From Lachnospiraceae bacterium (GTDB lineage: Bacteria; Bacillota; Clostridia; Lachnospirales; Lachnospiraceae), in assembly GCA_017624855.1 (NCBI GenBank), contig JAGAMF010000003.1:1-55672 (forward strand): DNA of 55,672 nucleotides, in the 5' to 3' direction. Below are positions 1-8,964 of the stretch, piece by piece. Numbering within the stretch: position 1 is the first letter of the stretch; each line of letters starts with the position of its first letter. Under the pieces are notes generated by a model. That model saw only the letters and a program-made list of their open reading frames with translations, ran no database searches and had not been told where the DNA came from. The position numbers and the translations under genes are program-made.

Positions 1-75
1 AGGTAGATAGGGCCAAGGTGTAAGTGCAGTAATGCATTCAGCTGATGGTTACTAATAGGTCGAAAGCTTATCCAG
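1..75 (+). rRNA. 23S ribosomal RNA, 3' end (partial)
   Basis: The first bases match the universal 3' terminus of 23S rRNA: a GGTAGATAGG-type segment, then TACTAATAGGTCGAAAGCTTATCC, which corresponds to the domain VI terminal part ending in the helix that pairs with the 5' end. The rest of the gene lies upstream of the window. The exact 3' end is estimated. Confidence 0.9.
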
Positions 76-149
76 GTAAGGAGAGTGTGGAAGAATTTGA
101 TTGGTTTAGCAAGAGTCTGTGTTCGGTTTTGAAGGTTTAAAAGATCTTC

Positions 150-266
150 GTAAGTGTAACCTCGAAACATAAATGTTTCTCGGTCGCGACTGCGTCGCTT
201 ATACAATTGCAAACAATCACTTATGAAAGCAAGCTTTCAACGGATTGTTATCAATTGTGCACTTAC
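150..266 (+). other. Structured post-23S spacer (closed multi-hairpin junction)
   Basis: No gene is visible between the 23S end and the first tRNA, but the spacer folds well on inspection. A closing stem GTAAGTG/CACTTAC (150-156 with 260-266) encloses three hairpins: GAAACAT/ATGTTTC (164-179), GCGAC/GTCGC (186-198), and a long nested one, ACAATTG/CAATTGT over AACAATC/GATTGTT over GAAAG/CTTTC (203-258). The 5S core sequence (CCCATCCCGAACACGGAAG type) is absent, so this is not a 5S gene although the length is similar. It is probably part of the rRNA precursor and may serve RNase processing; that role is inference. Confidence 0.5.
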
Positions 267-283
267 TTTAGCTACGCGAATAT

Positions 284-356
284 TCCTCAATAGCTCAGTC
301 GGTAGAGCATTCGGCTGTTAACCGAAGTGTCGCAGGTTCGAGTCCTGCTTGGGGAG
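284..356 (+). tRNA. tRNA-Asn (GTT)
   Basis: A cloverleaf can be drawn: acceptor TCCTCAA pairs with TTGGGGA, and the anticodon stem TTCGG/CCGAA holds loop CTGTTAA with anticodon GTT. The T-arm contains GGTTCGAGTCC and the discriminator is G. The CCA end is not encoded. It is the first of three tRNAs behind the rRNA operon. Confidence 0.95.
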
Positions 357-398
357 CTCGGAGTAATCCGACGAAACGGGAAACCGAAAGAAACAGTT

Positions 399-470
399 GG
401 CTCCATGGTCAAGCGGTTAAGACATCGCCCTTTCACGGCGGTAACACGGGTTCGATTCCCGTTGGAGTCA
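399..470 (+). tRNA. tRNA-Glu (TTC)
   Basis: Acceptor GGCTCCA pairs with TGGAGTC (one G-U), the anticodon loop is CTTTCAC with anticodon TTC, and the T-arm has GGTTCGATTCC. The discriminator is A and CCA is not encoded. Confidence 0.95.
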
Positions 471-514
471 TTAAAACTTTTATATTGTAATATAATAGTT
501 TTAGAATTAAATAT

Positions 515-585
515 GGCGCCATAGCCAAGCGGTAAGGCGTGGGTCTGCAACACCCTGATCACCAGTTCAAATCTGGTTGGCGCCT
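515..585 (+). tRNA. tRNA-Cys (GCA)
   Basis: Acceptor GGCGCCA pairs with TGGCGCC, the anticodon loop is CTGCAAC with anticodon GCA, and the T-arm has AGTTCAAATCT. The D-arm is short, as is usual for bacterial tRNA-Cys, and the discriminator is T (U), the expected cysteine identity base. Confidence 0.95.
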
Positions 586-590
586 CTTTG

Positions 591-628
591 AAAACGATTA
601 AATGAATAAATCATTTAGTCGTTTTTTT
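591..628 (+). terminator. Intrinsic terminator of the rRNA-tRNA unit
   Basis: Stem AAAACGATTAAATGA (591-605) pairs with TCATTTAGTCGTTTT (611-625) over a 5-nt loop and runs into seven T. It closes the rRNA/tRNA transcription unit. Confidence 0.85.
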
Positions 629-732
629 ATAATTAATTTTGGTTAATTAAGTCGTATAATTAAACTATGCGATTAAGCCATAATATGAAAAATATGTTAT
701 ATTAACAATAAGCCATAAAGGGAAGTAATATT

Positions 733-1350
733 ATGAAAAGAAAGTATGGGAATGAGGATGATTACGAAGCGATTCGTCCGCCAAGAAAACATAAGTATTA
801 TTTGCGAAACAGATGGATTTTTACGGTTGCAGCGATTCTGATTGTGGCGATTTTTACTGTTGTTAAGTTTTCTTATCAAAAGCAACCGTCAGAAGACGGC
901 ACGGTTTGCGCCACGGTGTTGTATGTGGTGGACGGTGATACTGTTGATGTAGATTTAAACGGTGTAAAAGAGCGTGTAAGACTGATTGGTGTGGACGCGC
1001 CGGAAAGTGTCAGTGCAGAGGAAAGTGAGAATTCCGTGTATGGTGAATTGGCCTCGGAATATACAAGGGAGCATTTAAAAGAAGGAACGGTTGTGTATTT
1101 AATGTTTGACAGCGAGAAAAGAGACCGATATGACCGCTTGTTGGCTTATGTTTGGTTAGAAGATGCATTGGATAATACGGATCACCTTTTTCAAAAGCAA
1201 CTGGTAGAAGATGGGTATGCCAGGGCGGTTTCATATGAACCGAATACATTATACAGGCATGTTTTCGAGGAATCCATGGGTGAAGCAATTGTGGAACGAA
1301 ATGGTCTGTGGGCTTATGAAGATTTTTATAAAATGTATTATGACGATTAA
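733..1350 (+). CDS. Membrane-anchored thermonuclease (SNase family)
   Basis: This 205-residue protein has a basic N-terminus, one membrane segment (about residues 30-46) that probably acts as an uncleaved anchor, and an extracytoplasmic staphylococcal-nuclease domain (about 58-200). The family cleaves DNA and RNA with Ca2+. The catalytic pattern is visible: the DGDT strand, an Arg-x-Leu-Ile-Gly-x-Asp-Ala-Pro-Glu segment carrying the first Arg, Asp and Glu, and a later Asp-Arg-Tyr-Asp-Arg with the second Arg. The ribosome site is weak (GGGAAG). Extended -10-like sequences (TATAAT at 655, TGTTATATT near 695) lie upstream. It stands alone between the tRNA terminator and the ftsH promoter; the substrate (environmental DNA or nutrients) is unknown. 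Confidence 0.85.
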   Translation: MKRKYGNEDDYEAIRPPRKHKYYLRNRWIFTVAAILIVAIFTVVKFSYQKQPSEDGTVCATVLYVVDGDTVDVDLNGVKERVRLIGVDAPESVSAEESENSVYGELASEYTREHLKEGTVVYLMFDSEKRDRYDRLLAYVWLEDALDNTDHLFQKQLVEDGYARAVSYEPNTLYRHVFEESMGEAIVERNGLWAYEDFYKMYYDD

Positions 1351-1444
1351 TTTGAACCGGCAAACAGCTGATACGATACTTGTTAAAAGTGTTAAAAATA
1401 CGGTTTAGTAAAGTTTGTATGCAGTTTTTTCACAATTAATAATA

Positions 1445-1473
1445 TTGATTTATCTTGTAGGGAACACTATAAT
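1445..1473 (+). promoter_or_regulatory. SigA-type promoter of ftsH
   Basis: TTGATT (1445-1450), 17-nt spacer, perfect TATAAT (1468-1473). The start codon follows 47 nt later, after a short A-rich leader. Confidence 0.7.
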
Positions 1474-1520
1474 GGATAATGATTTAATATACTATTTTAA
1501 TAAAAAGAAAGTGATGTAAA

Positions 1521-3881
1521 ATGGAAAATAATAATTACGAAAATAATAATAGAAATCGTATGCCGGAGGAACCTGACAACAGAAACTCAAATAAAAACAA
1601 CGGTAACGGCGGAAATAATAACAATAAGGGAAATGGGTCCGGGGGATTTTGGACTTTTCTTTTAATGGGAAGTATTTTCCTGTTTTTGATTTTTACCATG
1701 TTCCGTACGCTGATTCCTTCGGACATGAATGTAATTGAATACAGTGAATTCGTAAGAATGATTGAAAGCGGTGAAGTATCGGAAGTAGTAATCGGTAATG
1801 ACCGCATTACCATTGTGCCCGTAAAAGAAGAAGGTACAATCAATAATCCGTTTTTGCCGAAGGATGCAGATTATTTATATACCGGTAAAGTGGAAGAGGA
1901 TGAAACACTTACAGCCCGTTTATTGGAAAATAATATAAAAGTAAGCGGCGAAATTCCCGATAATTCCGGAGAAATCTGGTATTTTCTTCTTACTACCGTT
2001 TTGCCCATCGGTTTGATGGTGATTTTAACAATCATGTTAATCCGTAAAATATCCAAGAGCGGTGGCATGGGCGGCTTTATGAGCGTAGGCAAAAATAATG
2101 CCAAGGTATATGCTCAGAAAGAAACCGGCATCACTTTTAAGGATGTTGCAGGCGAGGATGAGGCCATTGAATCTTTGCAGGAAGTGGTTGATTTCCTCCA
2201 TAATCCCGACCGCTATGTTAAAATCGGTGCCCGCTTACCCAAGGGTGCTTTGTTGGTGGGACCTCCCGGTACAGGTAAAACATTGCTTGCCAAAGCTGTT
2301 GCGGGAGAGGCCAAAGTGCCGTTCTTCTCATTGACAGGTTCGGACTTTGTTGAATTGTATGTTGGTGTGGGTGCTTCCCGTGTAAGAGATTTGTTCCAGG
2401 AAGCAGAGAAAAATGCCCCTTGTATTATTTTTATCGATGAAATTGACGCAATCGGTCGCAGTCGTGATTCCAAGTACGGCGGCGGTAATGAAGAGCGTGA
2501 GCAGACATTGAATCAGTTACTTGCGGAAATGGATGGATTTGACGGCAAGAAGGGTATCATTATTCTTGCGGCAACAAACCGCCCTGAAATTTTGGATAAG
2601 GCGTTGCTTCGTCCCGGCCGTTTTGACCGTAGAATCATTGTTGAGAAGCCTGATTTAAAAGGTCGTGTGGAAATCCTTAAAGTACATGCCAAAGATGTGC
2701 TTATGGATGAAACCGTGGATTTGGAAGAAATCGCTCTTGCTACCAGCGGCGCGGTAGGTTCCGATCTTGCCAATATGATTAACGAAGCTGCCATTAACGC
2801 AGTTAAAAACAAAAGAGAATATGTAAGCCAGAAAGACCTTTTCAATGCGGTAGAAATCGTATTGGTGGGTAAGGAGAAAAAAGACCGTATTTTAAGCGAG
2901 CAGGAGCGTCGTATTGTATCTTATCATGAAGTTGGTCATGCGTTGGTAAGTGCATTACAGAAAAATTCCGAGCCCGTGCAGAAGATTACCATTGTGCCCA
3001 GAACCATGGGAGCTCTTGGCTATGTTATGCATGTCCCTGAGGAAGAGAAGTATTTGAATTCCGAGGCTGAATTAAAAGACATGCTGGTGGGCTTATTGGC
3101 CGGTCGCGCGGCAGAGGAGCTGGTATTTGATTCGGTAACCACCGGTGCTTCCAATGACATTGAAAAAGCCACATCCATTGCCCGTTCCATGGTTACTCAG
3201 TACGGTATGAGCGATAAATTCGGTCTCATTGGTTTGGAAACCGTAGAGAGCAGATATTTGGACGGTCGCGTGGTAATGAATTGCGCCGATGTAACTGCGG
3301 CTGCGGTTGATGAAGAAGTAATGCGTATTTTAAAAGAAAGCTACGCAGAAGCTACAAATCTTTTAAAAGACAATCGCGAAATTATGGATAAATTGGCTGA
3401 GTACCTTATTCAGAAGGAAACCATTACAGGCAAAGAATTTATGGAGATTTACTGTAAGGAAAAAGGAATCCCCGTGCCGGAGCCTAAGGCAGAATCTATG
3501 AGAAAAAATAAAAAGGTTCAGGAAGAGGCTGAGGCTCAGGAGGCGGAAACCGAAGAAAAGAGCGAAGCAATTGAAGGTGTAGAACCGGCAGAAGTTGCCA
3601 CCACAGAAGCGGAAGATGTAATCGAGGATACCGCTTCGCAGGCTGAAAGCGCGGAAGTCGAGGAGACAACCGAAGTCGAGACGACAGACGAAAACGATGG
3701 TGAAACGGTTGCCGAAGAGGAGTCTCATCAGGAAGAACCCAAGGGAGCATCTATGGAAGATGTGCAGGATGATGACGATTCTGAAGACGGAGATTCCGAT
3801 TCTGAGGACTCAACATCTGAAACATCGTCTTCAGCGGAGAATGATTTTGCGAAGGAACTGAAAAAGAGAATTTATAAATAA
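1521..3881 (+). CDS. ftsH: ATP-dependent zinc metalloprotease FtsH
   Basis: FtsH is a membrane-bound hexameric AAA+ protease that degrades unassembled membrane proteins and regulators. In order: an Asn/Gly-rich cytoplasmic leader (1-42), membrane segment 1 (about 43-62), an extracytoplasmic domain, membrane segment 2 (about 151-173), then the AAA+ module with Walker A GPPGTGKT (about 247-254), Walker B IIFIDEID (about 301) and the LRPGRFDR second region of homology, and the M41 domain with zinc site HEVGH (about 469-473). At 786 residues it is some 130 longer than usual because of a very acidic Glu/Asp/Ser/Thr-rich tail (about 650-786) ending in a basic cap. It lies close upstream of uvrC (34 nt to the preferred uvrC start), which may be cotranscribed. 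Confidence 0.98.
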   Translation: MENNNYENNNRNRMPEEPDNRNSNKNNGNGGNNNNKGNGSGGFWTFLLMGSIFLFLIFTMFRTLIPSDMNVIEYSEFVRMIESGEVSEVVIGNDRITIVPVKEEGTINNPFLPKDADYLYTGKVEEDETLTARLLENNIKVSGEIPDNSGEIWYFLLTTVLPIGLMVILTIMLIRKISKSGGMGGFMSVGKNNAKVYAQKETGITFKDVAGEDEAIESLQEVVDFLHNPDRYVKIGARLPKGALLVGPPGTGKTLLAKAVAGEAKVPFFSLTGSDFVELYVGVGASRVRDLFQEAEKNAPCIIFIDEIDAIGRSRDSKYGGGNEEREQTLNQLLAEMDGFDGKKGIIILAATNRPEILDKALLRPGRFDRRIIVEKPDLKGRVEILKVHAKDVLMDETVDLEEIALATSGAVGSDLANMINEAAINAVKNKREYVSQKDLFNAVEIVLVGKEKKDRILSEQERRIVSYHEVGHALVSALQKNSEPVQKITIVPRTMGALGYVMHVPEEEKYLNSEAELKDMLVGLLAGRAAEELVFDSVTTGASNDIEKATSIARSMVTQYGMSDKFGLIGLETVESRYLDGRVVMNCADVTAAAVDEEVMRILKESYAEATNLLKDNREIMDKLAEYLIQKETITGKEFMEIYCKEKGIPVPEPKAESMRKNKKVQEEAEAQEAETEEKSEAIEGVEPAEVATTEAEDVIEDTASQAESAEVEETTEVETTDENDGETVAEEESHQEEPKGASMEDVQDDDDSEDGDSDSEDSTSETSSSAENDFAKELKKRIYK

Positions 3882-3915
3882 CCAGGTGGGGCAAACGCCC
3901 CGTAGCGGAGTATGC

Positions 3916-5784
3916 ATGGAACATTTTGATGTAGAAGCCGAATTAAAAAAACTCCCGGGAAAACCGGGAGTGTATATCATGCATGATGCCAAAGATGCCA
4001 TCATTTATGTGGGTAAGGCCGTAAGTCTGAAAAACAGAGTGCGGTCTTATTTTCGTGCAAGCACAAAGAAAACCGCCAAGATACAAAAGATGGTATCGCT
4101 GATTGCCCGATTTGAGTACATAGTTACGGATTCGGAGCTGGAAGCTCTTGTGTTGGAGAATAACCTCATAAAAGAGCATTCTCCCAAATACAATACCATG
4201 CTGAAAGACGATAAAACCTATCCTTACATTAAGGTTACGGTTGCGGAAGCTTTTCCCCGCATTCTTTTTTCGCGGCAGATGAAGAAGGACAAAAGCAGAT
4301 ATTTTGGCCCTTATACCAGTGCGGCTGCGGTAAAAGATACCATAGAGCTTATGAATAAAATATATAAGCTTCGCACCTGCAATCGCAGCCTGCCTCAGGA
4401 AGAGGGCAAGGGGCGTCCTTGCTTAAACTATCACATAAAGCAGTGTACCGCGCCCTGTCAGGGCTATATCGACAAGGAAGCGTATCGTGAAAGCGTCAAT
4501 AAGGCCTTAGAGTTCCTAAACGGTAATTACGGTCCGGTCATAAAAGATTTGGAAGAAAAAATGTACGCGGCCTCCGAAGCCTTGGAGTTTGAGGAAGCCG
4601 GTAAGTATAAGGAACTTTTATACAGCGTAAAAAGCGTTGCCCAGAAGCAGAAGATTACGGAAAGCGATGGTGAAAATAAGGATTATATCGCCCTTGCACG
4701 AAATGAAAGGGATGTGATCATCCAGGTCTTTTTTGTGAGGGAAGGCAAATTGATCGGTCGCGAACACTTTTATATGAAGCAGGCAACGCAGGATACCGAC
4801 GGCGAGATTTTACAATCGTTTTTAAAACAGTATTACGCAGGAACTCCTTTTATTCCCAAGGAAATATTCCTGGCGGAAGCTATAGAAGAGCAGGAATTGT
4901 TGGAAGAATGGCTGGGGCGTAAAAGAGAAAACCGCGTATATATCCGCGTGCCTCAAAAGGGACAAAAAGAAAAGATGCTGGAACTTGCGAGACAAAATGC
5001 GGAACTGGTGTTAAGTCGCGATGCGGAAAAAATCAAGCGGGAAGAATTGCGTACCATCGGTGCGGTAAAAGAAATCGAAGCACTTTTACAATTAAGCAAT
5101 ATTCAAAGAATGGAAGCCTTTGATATTTCCAACATCAGCGGATTTGCCAATGTAGGTTCCATGGTAGTTTATGAAAAAGGAAAACCCAAGCGCAGCGACT
5201 ATCGTAAATTTAAGATAAAATCAGTGGCAGGGCCGGATGATTATGCCTGCATGAAAGAAGTGCTGACCCGCCGTTTTGTACATGGATTGGAAGAGCGGGA
5301 GAGTACGGATGCCGCATATGGAAGCTTTACCAGATTTCCGGATTTGCTTATGATGGACGGTGGTAAAGGACAGGTGAATATTGCGTTGCAGGTGTTGGAA
5401 GAGTTGAATCTGAACATTCCGGTGTGCGGCATGGTTAAGGATGATAACCATCGCACCAGAGGTTTGTATTATAATAATTGCGAAATTCCTATTGATACCC
5501 GGTCGGAAGGTTTTCATCTGATTACCCGTATTCAGGACGAAGCCCATCGTTTTGCTATTGAGTATCATCGTTCGTTGCGGTCTCAGGCGCAGGTACATTC
5601 CGTGCTGGATGAAATTCCCGGTGTGGGTCCCACCAGACGAAAGGCGCTGATGAAGAGTTTTTCTTCCATAGAGGATTTAAAAAAAGCAGATGCCGCAACC
5701 ATTGCGGAAAAAGCCGGAATGCCTTTGCATATCGCGGAAGGGATTGTGTCGTTTTTTGCAAACAAAGAAGAGAAAAAAGTGTAA
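3916..5784 (+). CDS. uvrC: Excinuclease ABC subunit UvrC
   Basis: UvrC makes both incisions around bulky DNA lesions after loading by UvrA and UvrB. Visible parts are the GIY-YIG nuclease (GVYIMHD ... IYVGKA, about 14-40), a UVR helix pair that binds UvrB (about 200-230), the RNase H-like second nuclease (FDISNISG region), and tandem helix-hairpin-helix motifs ([12 protein letters not shown]) near the C-terminus. A GTG at 3886 would add ten residues, but the ATG at 3916 has GGAG five bases upstream and gives the normal family N-terminus, so it is preferred (622 residues). uvrB and uvrA lie together about 12 kb downstream. Confidence 0.97.
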   Translation: MEHFDVEAELKKLPGKPGVYIMHDAKDAIIYVGKAVSLKNRVRSYFRASTKKTAKIQKMVSLIARFEYIVTDSELEALVLENNLIKEHSPKYNTMLKDDKTYPYIKVTVAEAFPRILFSRQMKKDKSRYFGPYTSAAAVKDTIELMNKIYKLRTCNRSLPQEEGKGRPCLNYHIKQCTAPCQGYIDKEAYRESVNKALEFLNGNYGPVIKDLEEKMYAASEALEFEEAGKYKELLYSVKSVAQKQKITESDGENKDYIALARNERDVIIQVFFVREGKLIGREHFYMKQATQDTDGEILQSFLKQYYAGTPFIPKEIFLAEAIEEQELLEEWLGRKRENRVYIRVPQKGQKEKMLELARQNAELVLSRDAEKIKREELRTIGAVKEIEALLQLSNIQRMEAFDISNISGFANVGSMVVYEKGKPKRSDYRKFKIKSVAGPDDYACMKEVLTRRFVHGLEERESTDAAYGSFTRFPDLLMMDGGKGQVNIALQVLEELNLNIPVCGMVKDDNHRTRGLYYNNCEIPIDTRSEGFHLITRIQDEAHRFAIEYHRSLRSQAQVHSVLDEIPGVGPTRRKALMKSFSSIEDLKKADAATIAEKAGMPLHIAEGIVSFFANKEEKKV

Positions 5785-5823
5785 TAAGCCGTTGAAAGTA
5801 GGGGAATTTTGGGAGCGGCGTAG

Positions 5824-5852
5824 TTGATTATAAAATTCAACTATGATAAAAT
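5824..5852 (+). promoter_or_regulatory. Promoter of hprK
   Basis: TTGATT (5824-5829), 17-nt spacer, TAAAAT (5847-5852) with an extended TG element directly before the -10. It lies in the 121-nt gap between uvrC and hprK. Confidence 0.6.
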
Positions 5853-5905
5853 ATTTGTAATTACGCGCTTTTGCCGGAAAAATAATGTTTTAGGAGGGCT
5901 TATTT

Positions 5906-6856
5906 ATGTCCAGTGTAAGTTTGGCAAAAATCATTGATAAAATGAAATTGGAGCCTTTGACTCCGGAAATCGATATTAAAGGAATTAAAATTAAGCAGCC
6001 GGATATTAACCGTCCTGCGCTTCAGCTTGCAGGTTTCTTCGACCATTATGAAGCAACCCGTTTGCAGATCATCGGTTTCGTTGAGTATAAGTATATGATG
6101 TCGCTCAGCGAGGAGAGAAAAGAAGAAATCTATACAAAGCTTTTAAGCTTCCCCATTCCCTGTATTGTATTCTGCAGAGAATTGGAACCGGACGAATTGT
6201 TTATGAAGAAAGCTGTTGAAAACAATGTCCCTCTTTTTAAAACGAAGAAGACCACTTCTGCTTTTATGGCGGAAATTATTCGTTGGTTAAACGTAAAATT
6301 GGCTCCCTGCATTTCTGTGCACGGTGTATTGGTGGATGTTTACGGCGAAGGTGTTTTAATCGTAGGTGAGAGCGGTATCGGTAAAAGTGAGGCTGCTTTG
6401 GAATTGGTTAAGAGAGGTCACCGTCTGGTTACGGATGATGTGGTAGAGATTCGCAAAGTAAGCGATGACACCATTATCGGTACGGCACCGGATATTACCA
6501 AGCATTTTATTGAAATTCGCGGTGTAGGTATTGTAGACGTGAAAACCTTGTACGGTGTTTCCAGCGTTAAGGATACCCAGAGCATTGACTTGGTAATTAA
6601 GTTGGCTGACTGGAACAAGGATGTGGAATACGACCGCCTCGGTTTGGAGGAAGAGTATACGGAGTACTTGGGTAAAAAGGTAGTATGCCACAACATTCCC
6701 ATTCGTCCCGGTCGTAACCTCGCGGTTATCTGTGAGTCGGCAGCGGTTAACCATCGTCAGAAGAAGATGGGTTATAACGCAGCTCAGGAATTGTATCAGC
6801 GCGTGCAGAACTCTTTGGCGAAGAAACGCGACGAAGAGGATGATGACGAAGAATAG
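5906..6856 (+). CDS. hprK: HPr kinase/phosphorylase
   Basis: This enzyme phosphorylates and dephosphorylates Ser46 of HPr and Crh, and so sets carbon catabolite repression through CcpA in Firmicutes. The 316-residue protein has the N-terminal domain (to about 130), the conserved HGV segment, Walker A GESGIGKS (about 154-161), and the family signature EIRGVGIVDV (about 204-213). It has a charged Asp/Glu-rich C-terminus. The start has a strong AGGAGG site. Both targets are in the window: a Crh-type protein at 10.8 kb and HPr at 35.2 kb. Confidence 0.97.
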   Translation: MSSVSLAKIIDKMKLEPLTPEIDIKGIKIKQPDINRPALQLAGFFDHYEATRLQIIGFVEYKYMMSLSEERKEEIYTKLLSFPIPCIVFCRELEPDELFMKKAVENNVPLFKTKKTTSAFMAEIIRWLNVKLAPCISVHGVLVDVYGEGVLIVGESGIGKSEAALELVKRGHRLVTDDVVEIRKVSDDTIIGTAPDITKHFIEIRGVGIVDVKTLYGVSSVKDTQSIDLVIKLADWNKDVEYDRLGLEEEYTEYLGKKVVCHNIPIRPGRNLAVICESAAVNHRQKKMGYNAAQELYQRVQNSLAKKRDEEDDDEE

Positions 6857-6915
6857 AATCGCATGAACGATTTTAGTATAAGATGCAGAAATAAAATAAT
6901 AGGAGAATAAATAAA

Positions 6916-7851
6916 ATGAGTAAATATATTTTTGGTGTGGATTTAGGCGGAACAACAGTAAAAATGGGTCTTTTTGATGCAGAAGGTACTGTGCTTGACA
7001 AGTGGGAAATCGTAACCGTAACCGAAAACAACGGTTCAAAGATTTTGCCTGATATTGCAGACAGCATTCTTGCAAAAATGAGCGAGAAGAACATTGTAAA
7101 AGACGATGTAGTCGGTGTTGGTATCGGTGTTCCCGGTCCCGTGGATTCACAGGGCGTTATTCACAAGGCAGCCAACTTGGGCTGGGGTGTGTTCAATGTA
7201 AGCGAAACTTTAAGCGGATTGGTTGGTATGCCTGTTAAGTCCGGTAACGATGCCAATGTAGCTGCCCTTGGTGAAATGTGGAAAGGCGGCGGACAGGGTT
7301 ACACCAATATGGTAGCAGTAACCTTGGGTACCGGTGTGGGCGGCGGAATCATTATCGATGGTAAGATTCTTGCAGGCGCAACAGGTTCCGGCGGAGAAAT
7401 CGGTCACATGTGTGTTAACGAAGCTGAAACAGAAGTTTGCGGCTGCGGTAAGAAGGGATGTTTGGAGCAGTATGTATCTGCTACCGGTATTGCAAGACTT
7501 GCAAATATCAGACTTGCAAAGGATGATAAAGCAAGCGTTCTTCGCGGTCAGGAGATTTCTGCAAAATCCGTATTCGATGCCGTAAAAGAAGGTGACGAAC
7601 TTGCCATTGAAGTTGCGGAACAGTTTGGTGAAATCCTTGGTAAGGCAACTGCTACCATCGCTTGTGTGGTAAATCCCGAAGCGTTTGTTATCGGCGGTGG
7701 CGTAAGTAAGGCAGGCCCTGTATTATTGGATTATATTGTTAAAAATTATACTCCCAATGTATTCCACGGAAGTCGCGATACCAAGTTTGCATTGGCAACT
7801 TTAGGCAATGATGCGGGAATCTACGGTGCAGCTAAATTAGTATTGGAATAA
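6916..7851 (+). CDS. glcK: ROK-family glucokinase
   Basis: It phosphorylates glucose at C6 with ATP in the cytoplasm. The 311-residue protein shows the N-terminal phosphate-binding motif DLGGTTVKMG, the ROK glycine-rich segment TLGTGVGGG, the substrate-binding GGEIGHMCV with its Glu and His, and the zinc cluster CGCGKKGC (about 174-181). GlcK is the usual annotation for this clostridial type; a different hexose or an N-acyl amino sugar cannot be excluded. It follows hprK by 59 nt, and a terminator lies just after it. Its place in the HPr-control cluster fits sugar-entry metabolism. Confidence 0.9.
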   Translation: MSKYIFGVDLGGTTVKMGLFDAEGTVLDKWEIVTVTENNGSKILPDIADSILAKMSEKNIVKDDVVGVGIGVPGPVDSQGVIHKAANLGWGVFNVSETLSGLVGMPVKSGNDANVAALGEMWKGGGQGYTNMVAVTLGTGVGGGIIIDGKILAGATGSGGEIGHMCVNEAETEVCGCGKKGCLEQYVSATGIARLANIRLAKDDKASVLRGQEISAKSVFDAVKEGDELAIEVAEQFGEILGKATATIACVVNPEAFVIGGGVSKAGPVLLDYIVKNYTPNVFHGSRDTKFALATLGNDAGIYGAAKLVLE

Positions 7852-7860
7852 GAGTAAAGG

Positions 7861-7897
7861 AAGGAAAGGTGGAAGTATTTTCACCTTCCTTTTTGTG
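7861..7897 (+). terminator. Intrinsic terminator after the glucokinase gene
   Basis: AAGGAAAGGTG pairs with CACCTTCCTT with one bulge, followed by five T. It would separate hprK-glcK from murB. Confidence 0.65.
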
Positions 7898-7991
7898 GAA
7901 GGACGATAGTGGAAAATCGGTTATATTTCCCCTGTTGTCCACATAAAATAAAAAAGATGCCGGCAGTAGTACATGCAGAAAGAGGAACGGT

Positions 7992-8909
7992 GTGAGTAAA
8001 GAATATTTCGATGAAATATCCAAGCTGATTCCTGCGGCAGAAATCGTGTGTGATGAGCCTATGAGCAAACATACCACTTTCAGAATCGGCGGTGTGGCGG
8101 ATGTTTTTATAAAAATATCTCAGCCGGAGCAATTGCAGTTGCTGATTCCGAAGTTGGCTGAAAAAAAGATTCCTTACTATGTAATCGGTAAAGGAAGCAA
8201 TTTGCTGGTAAGTGACGCGGGATTTCGTGGCGTAGTAATTCAATTGGAAGACGCATTTGACGAAATACAAGTAAATAATAATGTAATTACCGCCCGTGCC
8301 GGTGCAAGCATGGCAAAGGTGGCCAAGGTTGCGTTGCAGAATAAATTAACCGGTTTGGAGTTTGCGGCAGGGATTCCCGGAACCGTAGGTGGCGGAGTGA
8401 TTATGAATGCAGGTGCCTACGGCGGCGAAATGAAGGATATCGTGACCAAAGTGCGTTATCTGAATACTGACGGAACCGTGGCAGAGCATACCGGTGAGGA
8501 GATGCAGTTTGCTTATCGTAACAGCATTTTAAAAAGTAAGCCGGAGTGCATTGTACTGGAAGTGGAGATGGAGTTACAACCCGGAGATGAAGCGGAAATT
8601 CTTGCTACAATGCAGGATCTTGCAAAACGGCGAAAGGACAAACAGCCTCTGGAGTATCCCAGTGCAGGCAGTACTTTTAAAAGGCCGGAAGGCTATTTTG
8701 CAGGAAAGTTAATCGGCGATGCAGGGTTTGGCGGATATTGTGTGGGTGATGCCAGCGTATCCGAAAAACATAACGGTTTTGTGATTAACACCGGTAATGC
8801 CAAAGCTGCCGATGTTAAGAAATTGATTGATGAAGTCCGACAGGGCGTAGAAAAACAATTTGGAGTAATATTAGAGCCTGAAGTGATTTTCCTCGGAGAG
8901 TTTGAGTAA
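7992..8909 (+). CDS. murB: UDP-N-acetylenolpyruvoylglucosamine reductase MurB
   Basis: MurB reduces UDP-GlcNAc-enolpyruvate to UDP-MurNAc with NADPH, using bound FAD. The 305-residue sequence has the FAD-site GKGSNLLVSD, the GIPGTVGGGVIMNAGAYG segment, the catalytic serine region SAGSTFKRP, and the C-terminal EPEV-type glutamate. It begins with GTG behind AGAGGAA. It precedes rapZ and whiA in the order common in Firmicutes. Confidence 0.97.
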   Translation: MSKEYFDEISKLIPAAEIVCDEPMSKHTTFRIGGVADVFIKISQPEQLQLLIPKLAEKKIPYYVIGKGSNLLVSDAGFRGVVIQLEDAFDEIQVNNNVITARAGASMAKVAKVALQNKLTGLEFAAGIPGTVGGGVIMNAGAYGGEMKDIVTKVRYLNTDGTVAEHTGEEMQFAYRNSILKSKPECIVLEVEMELQPGDEAEILATMQDLAKRRKDKQPLEYPSAGSTFKRPEGYFAGKLIGDAGFGGYCVGDASVSEKHNGFVINTGNAKAADVKKLIDEVRQGVEKQFGVILEPEVIFLGEFE

Positions 8910-8964
8910 AAGAAGGCGTAAGCTAAAATACAGCGTATCCTAAGGGTGCGGAAAGGAGTAATCC

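Noticed and set aside
76-283. 5S rRNA gene
   Set aside because: None of the conserved 5S core is present, and the folding differs from the 5S three-arm pattern.
6356-7150. Long minus-strand reading frame of 264 codons
   Set aside because: It lies fully across hprK and glcK, has no family resemblance and no ribosome site, and is a shadow of high-quality genes on the other strand.
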